The notes under the pieces are model-generated. The model did not search any database, was not told the origin of the DNA, and saw only the letters and a program-made list of their open reading frames with translations. A DNA stretch of 50,116 bases, taken from contig JAPPKS010000034.1 in the NCBI GenBank assembly GCA_028819845.1, positions 1 through 50,116 of the forward strand, in the 5' to 3' direction. Of this stretch, positions 44,403-50,116 are shown in pieces. Source of the stretch: Candidatus Poribacteria bacterium. Lineage in GTDB: Bacteria > Poribacteria > WGA-4E > PCPOR2b. The number at the start of each line of letters is the position of its first letter. Position 1 is the stretch's first letter. A program made the position numbers and the translations under genes.

Positions 44403-45194
44403 ATGCGCAAAAAATCCTCATTGAAAAGATTACAAATAAAAACGCGCCGCCCCACCGATGTTTCACCGCGCGCATCAGGGAAACATTCGGCGCAGCGGAA
44501 GGTGTGGCTGCGCCCGGAACATGGAATTTCGCGCTTTCAGGTTAAACGCAGGTTTGCCATCGGATTAACGTTTGTTACTGTATTGGCATTCATATATTTT
44601 ATCACCTCCGAACGCGATTTTTTCGACGTGAGAGCCAAAAACGTCTCTGTGCTTGGCGATCATTCAAATGCCTCAAATGGCAGTGAGGGAAAACCAAACC
44701 GGAATGATGGGGAGAACACCAAAGAAAAGCCGTGGGCGCTGTTAAAATATAATATGAATCATGAAGTTCGTTTTCTTCAGGTCGATGTGGATGGATACGT
44801 AATGAGATTTATCGATTCTCCAAAGGCTGCAAATTCATCAGTTACTATAGTTGCTCATACTCAAGGACAATTGCCTGAACCCGATACTTATATATATTCA
44901 GAACATGTACAATTGGCATTACGCGTGCTGCGGACCGTGCTGAATTTAACCCCTGAGATTGCTGCGAGAATCCGCACAATTGACGCTAATAATCCTGAAA
45001 AAATCACCCTCCAACTTGATGGCGGCTTGCCTGTGGTCTGGCTTTTATCGGACCTCGTAGAAACAGGACTCAATAATATAGATTTATTCCTGAAAAACCG
45101 AACAGAAGTGGTTAAGCAAAAGAACCGAAATCGTAGAAAAGCCTATTTGGATGCAAGGTTTGCGGATGCAATTTATTTGGGGCGAATTACCTGA
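44403..45194 (+). CDS. ftsQ: FtsQ-like division protein without a recognisable POTRA domain
   Basis: A 263-residue bitopic protein. The N-terminus is cytoplasmic and strongly basic (1-50), with one membrane helix at about 51-67. Then come NVSVLGD (80-86), a polar, low-complexity linker (87-110, with NASNGSEGKPNRNDGENT) and a β-domain. FtsQ-like features of the latter are VDVDGYVMRF (127-136, the family's VDxxG) and the C-terminal AYLDARFADAIYLG (247-260). The ~70-residue POTRA domain normally between helix and β-domain is missing or reduced. Identification rests on position between murC and ftsA, topology and these two motifs. No strong ribosome-binding site is visible. FtsQ would recruit the FtsB/L complex. 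Confidence 0.72.
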   Translation: MRKKSSLKRLQIKTRRPTDVSPRASGKHSAQRKVWLRPEHGISRFQVKRRFAIGLTFVTVLAFIYFITSERDFFDVRAKNVSVLGDHSNASNGSEGKPNRNDGENTKEKPWALLKYNMNHEVRFLQVDVDGYVMRFIDSPKAANSSVTIVAHTQGQLPEPDTYIYSEHVQLALRVLRTVLNLTPEIAARIRTIDANNPEKITLQLDGGLPVVWLLSDLVETGLNNIDLFLKNRTEVVKQKNRNRRKAYLDARFADAIYLGRIT

Positions 45195-45235
45195 GTAAGC
45201 GCTAAACAGATAGTTTCAAGAAGGAGGTGAATTGC

Positions 45236-46462
45236 ATGGATAGAGAAGATATCGTTGTTGGACTGGACATCGGGACAAGCAAAATTGCCGCAATTATTGG
45301 GAATACTTGGCAGGGTGATCCGGAAAAAATCGAGATTATTGGTGTTGGAACAGCGCCTTCCAAAGGATTGCGGAAAGGAGTTGTCGTCGATATCGATCTC
45401 ACCAGCACCGCAATTCGAGAAGCAATCGCAAATGCTGAGTTAATGGCAGGCGTCGAGATTGGATCCGTATATGCAGGCATTGCGGGAGGTCATATCACCG
45501 GACAAACACAGAATGGCGTTGTCGCAGTAGCAGGCGAAGGCCGCGAAATCACCCAGTCCGATGTAGATCGAGCCATTAGCGCTGCGCAAGCTATTTCAAT
45601 CCCGGTTGAACGAGAGGTGCTTCACGTTATTCCGCAAGGATTTGTCGTTGATAATCAAGATGGAATTAAAGAGCCGGTGGGCATGTCCGGTGTTCGTCTC
45701 GAAGCATACGTTCACATTATTACCGGCGCGGTCGCTTCAGCACAAAACCTTGTCAGAAGTGTTTATAACACAGGAATCTCCGTTGAAAATATCGTTCTCG
45801 AACCAATCGCTTCCGCTGGCGCAGTTTTATCAAGTGAGGAAAAGAATCTTGGCGTCGTTCTTGCTGACATGGGAGGTGGAACTACAGATACCGTTGTGTA
45901 TAAAGATGGTGCGCCGCATCATACCGCAGTCCTTTCGCTTGGCGGAGATCATGTAACCAGCGATATCGCCCAACTATTGAAGATGACCCATCAGGATGCG
46001 GAGAAACTCAAGGTCACTCGAGGCTGCGCATGTGTTGATATAATTGAGGCGGATGATACTATTCCAATCTCAACCGTCGGCGGAACACGAAGAACTCGCT
46101 TCGTCACTAAACGGGACTTAACCGAGATTATTCAATGTCGTATGGGAGAAATGCTCGATTTAATCGGTCAAGAAATTGCCAAAAGCCATCTCCACATTCC
46201 TTCCGGTGTCGTGCTTACTGGAGGTTCCTCGCTCCTTGATGGGCTGCTCGAACTTGCTGAACAGACTTTCCCGTATCCGGTGAGAATAGGCTATCCACGT
46301 CCACTAAAAGGATTAACGGACAGGATTCACAATCCGATTTATGCAACTGGCGTCGGCCTAGTAATCTATGGCGCGTCGCAACGCCAAATAGAACCCAAAC
46401 GTACATTTATCAAGGGAAACCTGTTTGAACAAATCCTTAGGCGTATGAAAGAATGGTTTTAG
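45236..46462 (+). CDS. ftsA: Cell division protein FtsA
   Basis: A 408-residue actin-like ATPase that anchors FtsZ to the membrane. Phosphate loop 1 is VGLDIGTSKIAAIIG (about 7-21), the 1C domain contains QSDVDRAISAA and PQGFVVDNQDGIKEPVGMSG, and phosphate 2 is ADMGGGTTDT. IPSGVVLTGGSSLLDG holds the adenosine motif. The last residues NLFEQILRRMKEWF form the expected amphipathic membrane helix. The start is ATG 45236 because AAGGAGG (45221-45227) lies just before it; an in-frame GTG at 45227 lies inside that site. ftsZ does not follow, contrary to the usual order. Confidence 0.96.
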   Translation: MDREDIVVGLDIGTSKIAAIIGNTWQGDPEKIEIIGVGTAPSKGLRKGVVVDIDLTSTAIREAIANAELMAGVEIGSVYAGIAGGHITGQTQNGVVAVAGEGREITQSDVDRAISAAQAISIPVEREVLHVIPQGFVVDNQDGIKEPVGMSGVRLEAYVHIITGAVASAQNLVRSVYNTGISVENIVLEPIASAGAVLSSEEKNLGVVLADMGGGTTDTVVYKDGAPHHTAVLSLGGDHVTSDIAQLLKMTHQDAEKLKVTRGCACVDIIEADDTIPISTVGGTRRTRFVTKRDLTEIIQCRMGEMLDLIGQEIAKSHLHIPSGVVLTGGSSLLDGLLELAEQTFPYPVRIGYPRPLKGLTDRIHNPIYATGVGLVIYGASQRQIEPKRTFIKGNLFEQILRRMKEWF

Positions 46463-47153
46463 AAGCAATATAGAAATCGAGCTTTTGATACAGATAATAC
46501 GACTTGCTCAGCTAAATAAAAAAACAAAGCAAATCCCGCCTCCTATCACTCCCTTCCATGTCACTTTCCACGAATTGGTTCAGTACGCCGCCACGCCCGG
46601 TAGGCGGGGATCAAGCGACTGAATAGAGAGCGCGACAGCGATCTGCCTTGACCCGCGTGTACCACCATGTCCTGTAGGCGGGGCATCTTGCCCCGCTCAA
46701 TGCTAAGAAGCAATACAATCCCGATAAACCTTCCTTATTTGCCAACTACCTATGCCCCCATAACGGAAACGCCGCCCAGCAGATTTTCAAACGTGTTCAT
46801 TGTTCACAATCGGTGGCTGGCGCATCTGAATTCGTTTTGGTGGACGGATCACGTACACACGCCGAATTTTCAAAACTCCCGTTAGAAGAACAACACCCTG
46901 TATCCGCTAATGGAAATCAAGAACGTACTGTTCCACCGGTTTGCAGTCTGAATCGTTGTCAACGCCGCACATTTCTGCGGTCTGCTTATATATTGCACTG
47001 TCTTCCATTATGTGTTATCCTTGCAATGTTTGCGGATGTGAAAAAATCGACGACGGATTTACGTGTAATTCGGTATCCTTGTTGCATATGCCGCAACGTC
47101 CCCCGCACCCCCGTTTCCCGTTTGATTTACCACAGATAAACAGGAGAACCTGA
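46463..47153. other. Intergenic region where ftsZ would be expected
   Basis: These 691 bases hold no convincing gene. A GCGGGGC hairpin (46678-46696) and a diverged CGGTAGGCGGGG stretch (about 46598-46611) are the only repeat-like elements. Open frames here (46667-46885, 46813-47139) overlap one another in different frames and lack ribosome-binding sites. Confidence 0.65.
46678..46696. repeat. GCGGGGC hairpin, copy 2
   Basis: GCGGGGC (46678-46684), an ATCTT loop and GCCCCGC (46690-46696). The stem is identical to that at 9365-9383, and both have TAG just before or within the left side. Confidence 0.65.
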
Positions 47154-49547
47154 ATGACGGACTGGAAATTAAGGGTTTTTGGTGTTCTGACAATCCTCGT
47201 AATCATCTTGTTTTTGCATATTAAACTGTTTCAGTTTTCCGAGATTGTGCATCAAGGCGCATTGAAAACTCTCGTTTGCCTAGGTCGAGTCACAACCGTG
47301 GATACGAGTGATGAAGCCGACCAGATTTTGACCTTTCAGGTTATTTCAGGCGAATTTAGGGGGCAAACCGTACAAATCGACAATATTTGGACAGGACGAG
47401 CGTTCGGCGATCGGGTACTTCGGAAAGGGAATGTCCTTTTCCTTGAAATTCCCCTCCGATACCAAAATCAAACCGCAATCGAAGATGCAAGGATGCTCGA
47501 ATATTTCCGTGCCCCATTTTTGCTCTATCTTGCAGGTTTATTGGGATGCTTAATGATTTTGGTGGCTGGAATGAAGGGCTTACGGGCAATCCTAACGCTT
47601 TTCGTTACAGCGTTCGTCGTTCTCTACGTCTTGGTTCCCCTGACTATTAAAGGCTTTAATCCTATCGTTGTTACCTTGCTCGTATCAGCTTTTCTTACGC
47701 TCACGACTTTTGTCTTGATTACCGGGTTTAGCTTCAAGGTCATTTCGGGCGTATTGGGAACGCTCGGCGGTTTGGTCGCCGTTGGAATTCTTTCCGTCAT
47801 CAGCATGAACACCATGATTCTGACAGGATTAGCGCAAGAGTTCGGATTTCTCGAACTTGGACTGGCACTCTGGCGAACGCCGGCTTCTCACAATTGGAAT
47901 TTCGAAGGTATACTCGTATCGGGGATGATTTTAGGTGCTGTTGGCGCAATGATGGATGTGGGCATGTCCATCTCTTCCTCCGTTTATGAGGTTAAGCAGG
48001 TCAACCCAAATGTCACCGTACGCCAAGCAATCCGCGTTGGACTTAATGTCGGTCGAGACATTATGGGGACTATGGCTGATACGCTCATCTTTGCCTACCT
48101 CGGCGCACACATGATTACAATGCTGCTCCCACGGATTGAATTCCCCGAAGTTGGAATGCTCTATCCGTTCGTCCGCCTGATGAATGAGGAAGCAACGGCG
48201 GTCGCTGTCATACGAGCCATCGTCGGAACAATTGGCCTGGTCCTGACGGTTCCCATCGCCGCGGCAATCGCTGGCATATTGACTCGATATACCAAGGTCA
48301 AGCCGTTAGATATTCACGAGGACCTCCCCTCAGCAGAAGAAATCGAACAACGCTACCGCGGCGATTCAGGCGGTAAAGCGCGTCTAGCCGTACCCATTGC
48401 ATTGATAGTTGTGTTGGTCGGTATGCAATTCTTTCACAATCGCGTTAACAATGCTTCAGCGACAATTATCGAACAGCGCAATGAGAACGGTGAGCTTACA
48501 TTCCGTTCCGAGTACGCAAAAGGGAAAGTCATCCGCCTCCTTGAATCCAACCCGATGAACGAGATTACGGAGCATCAAATCCTTGAAGTTGAAATGCTTT
48601 CGGGACTCTACAAAGGGGAACGCATCGTTTTGCGAAACATCCTCAACCACAGTATGCCGTTGTTGAGCATCCCCGCCAATCCGGGGGACACTATTCTCTG
48701 CCGCGTAGGCGGCTCCCCCGATCAATTCAGCCTCGTCAACATTATACAGGAGTATGGTCGGGATCGATTCCTGCTGTGGATGCTTGGATTAATGCTTGTT
48801 GCCATAATCGTGGTCGGGCGAAATGAAGGCGTACGTACTGTCTGCGCTATGGCAATTTCGGGGCTAATTCTCTACTTCTTCATGCTCCCCCTGATTTCAC
48901 AGGGGAAAAACGCTGTGGTAATTGTCACGCTGACCTCCGGTTTAGTCGCGTTTGTGTCCTTGGTGTTTGTGATTGGACCGAGTCGAAAAACATTCTCAGC
49001 CGTGTTTGGAACAATGGGAGGTATTCTCGTCGCAGGGCTTATCGTGATGTATTCGCAGAACTATCTCCACTTCTCCGGCTTAGAGAACGCGGTCTCTGCG
49101 GACATCATCGAAGCCATTCGTAAACCGCCATTTGATTTTCGCCAAGTACTCATGGCGGGGATGTTGATGGGTGTGCTTGGCGTAGCGGTGGATGGCGCTA
49201 TTGAGGTTTCCTCATCGATGGAAGAGATTCGCCGCGCAAATCCGAATATGCCGACATGGCGATTGATTACATCTGGAATGAACGTCGGTACCGATATTCT
49301 CGGCACAATGGTGAACACATTGGTATTCGCTTATCTCGGTGTGGAGTTGCTGTTTGTATTGGCTGCAACAGCGCCAAACTTAGATCTATTCCGATCCCCT
49401 GTTGTCGAACTCTTGAGCATCGGCACTGCCTCCGCTGAGGTCGTGCGGTTGCTAGCCGGCACACTTGGACTCGTGCTAACGATTCCCATTACGGCGTTGA
49501 TTTCTGCATTCTGGCATCCGAAGAGTGAAGCAAGACGCATCGCATAG
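47154..49547 (+). CDS. Double-length YibE/F-like membrane protein
   Basis: A 797-residue polytopic protein built of two homologous halves (about 1-400 and 415-797). Each half has a membrane helix, an external β-domain (FQVISGEFRGQTVQIDN and VEMLSGLYKGERIVLRN) and a set of about seven to eight helices. The most alike segments are GMILGAVGAMMDVGMSISSS with GRDIMGTMADTLIFAYLG, and GMLMGVLGVAVDGAIEVSSS with GTDILGTMVNTLVFAYLG. Both halves match the YibE/F family, whose members are usually about half this long; the function is not well defined. AGGAG precedes the ATG. It stands alone, 691 bases after ftsA. A duplication-fusion is directly visible. Confidence 0.85.
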   Translation: MTDWKLRVFGVLTILVIILFLHIKLFQFSEIVHQGALKTLVCLGRVTTVDTSDEADQILTFQVISGEFRGQTVQIDNIWTGRAFGDRVLRKGNVLFLEIPLRYQNQTAIEDARMLEYFRAPFLLYLAGLLGCLMILVAGMKGLRAILTLFVTAFVVLYVLVPLTIKGFNPIVVTLLVSAFLTLTTFVLITGFSFKVISGVLGTLGGLVAVGILSVISMNTMILTGLAQEFGFLELGLALWRTPASHNWNFEGILVSGMILGAVGAMMDVGMSISSSVYEVKQVNPNVTVRQAIRVGLNVGRDIMGTMADTLIFAYLGAHMITMLLPRIEFPEVGMLYPFVRLMNEEATAVAVIRAIVGTIGLVLTVPIAAAIAGILTRYTKVKPLDIHEDLPSAEEIEQRYRGDSGGKARLAVPIALIVVLVGMQFFHNRVNNASATIIEQRNENGELTFRSEYAKGKVIRLLESNPMNEITEHQILEVEMLSGLYKGERIVLRNILNHSMPLLSIPANPGDTILCRVGGSPDQFSLVNIIQEYGRDRFLLWMLGLMLVAIIVVGRNEGVRTVCAMAISGLILYFFMLPLISQGKNAVVIVTLTSGLVAFVSLVFVIGPSRKTFSAVFGTMGGILVAGLIVMYSQNYLHFSGLENAVSADIIEAIRKPPFDFRQVLMAGMLMGVLGVAVDGAIEVSSSMEEIRRANPNMPTWRLITSGMNVGTDILGTMVNTLVFAYLGVELLFVLAATAPNLDLFRSPVVELLSIGTASAEVVRLLAGTLGLVLTIPITALISAFWHPKSEARRIA

Positions 49548-49549
49548 TG

Positions 49550-50116
49550 CTTGTAGGTTGTTTAGAGCGGATACTTCCAAAACGGTTCAGGCTGCAATTT
49601 ACGTACCGAATTCCTAATAATACTATTGTAAATACACGCGGAGCGAAACCCAACGCTTTTGTAGCCTCACGCAACCCTATCGACCTCGATTATCAGAAAT
49701 CATCCATAGACTCACCGGTCTGTGGGAGAGGCTTCCCAGCCTCGATTTTCATTCACGCCTTGTGTATAAATGTACCCAAATGACTCAAATAATTCATAAC
49801 CCATCATTCAATCACAGTTCTTGTAGGTTGGGTAGAGCGGATAATCCCAAAACGGTTCAGGCTGCAATCGACGTTCAGAATTTCTAATGATGCTATGGTA
49901 AATACACACGGCGCGAAACCCAACGCTTTTGTAACCTCACGCAACCCCATCAAGCTCGATTATCAGAAATCATTCATTGGCTCATTGCGCTGTGGGAGAG
50001 GCTTCCCAGCCTCGATTTTCATTCACGCCTTGTGTATATATGTACCCAATTGACTCAAATCATTCATAACCCATCATTCAATCACAGTTCTTGTAGGTTG
50101 GGTAGAGCGGATAATC
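49550..50116. repeat. 270-bp tandem repeat running off the window
   Basis: Units begin with CTTGTAGGTTG at 49550, 49820 and 50090, giving an exact 270-base period, with two complete units and 27 bases of a third before the window ends. Each unit contains GTTGGGTAGAGCGGATA (TTGTTTAG in unit 1), then GCGAAACCCAACGC, whose ACCCAAC pairs with GTTGGGT, and TGTGGGAGAGGCTTCCCAGC. Units 1 and 2 are highly alike with scattered changes. No gene is seen in it. Confidence 0.85.

Noticed and set aside
46813-47139. Thiolase-like phrase FVLVDGSRT in a short frame after ftsA
   Set aside because: It faintly resembles a thiolase N-terminus, but the match is about ten residues, the rest fits nothing and other frames overlap it.
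49550-50116. Possible CRISPR array
   Set aside because: The period is 270 bases and the whole unit is repeated, with no short repeat and unique spacers.

Overview
The window looks like a chromosomal piece of a free-living or sponge-associated bacterium of the Candidatus Poribacteria type, with GC close to half by eye. The strongest clue is the C-terminal tail NPFNPETWIPY of the large surface protein at 34649-38362. That tail, two phytanoyl-CoA dioxygenase family genes, a DUF6785-type membrane protein, NHL/WD40 proteins, a lactate-racemase-like DUF2088 protein and abundant intergenic palindromic repeats are together typical of that lineage. This assignment is inference. No rRNA, tRNA, CRISPR array or transposase was recognised.

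Region 1 (1-24.6 kb) is accessory and metabolic. It holds a cyclase-family hydrolase, a membrane-protein gene with a decayed tandem copy before it, two PhyH-type dioxygenases, an ankyrin protein, lipoproteins, a lone rhamnulokinase and a methyltransferase. A DUF2088 protein, a metallopeptidase lipoprotein, a Gfo/Idh/MocA oxidoreductase, an NAD-dependent epimerase/dehydratase and a 2-hydroxyacid dehydrogenase homologue without its catalytic Glu and His follow. The region ends with an LpoB-like lipoprotein, a COG3014-like lipoprotein and a fused MTHFR-like/methyltransferase-like protein.

Region 2 (24.7-33.4 kb) is a three-gene signalling operon. It encodes a giant kinase with a degenerate receiver and six tandem PAS repeats, a sister kinase with an intact receiver, and a sigma-54-dependent response regulator (receiver, PAS, AAA+ with GAFTGA, Fis-type HTH). 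A well-spaced -24/-12 (sigma-54) promoter candidate lies upstream of the first kinase. A second lies upstream of the surface-protein gene that follows the operon. This suggests one unit: PAS-array sensors, a sigma-54 activator, and a secreted or surface 7xIg-like/7xWD40 protein as local target.

Region 3 (33.4-34.6 kb) is repeat-rich intergenic DNA with two 287-bp-spaced modules carrying TTGCA-NNN-TGCAA palindromes. Region 4 (34.6-38.4 kb) is the surface protein, followed by a strong hairpin.

Region 5 (39-46.5 kb) is a partial division/cell-wall cluster in the order murD-ftsW-murG-murC-ftsQ-like-ftsA. ftsZ, murB and ddl are not present, and the FtsQ-like protein has no recognisable POTRA domain. 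Region 6 (46.5-50.1 kb) holds a double-length YibE/F protein made of two fused homologous halves, then a 270-bp tandem repeat that runs off the window end.

All statements come from reading the sequence. No searches or structure predictions were run.
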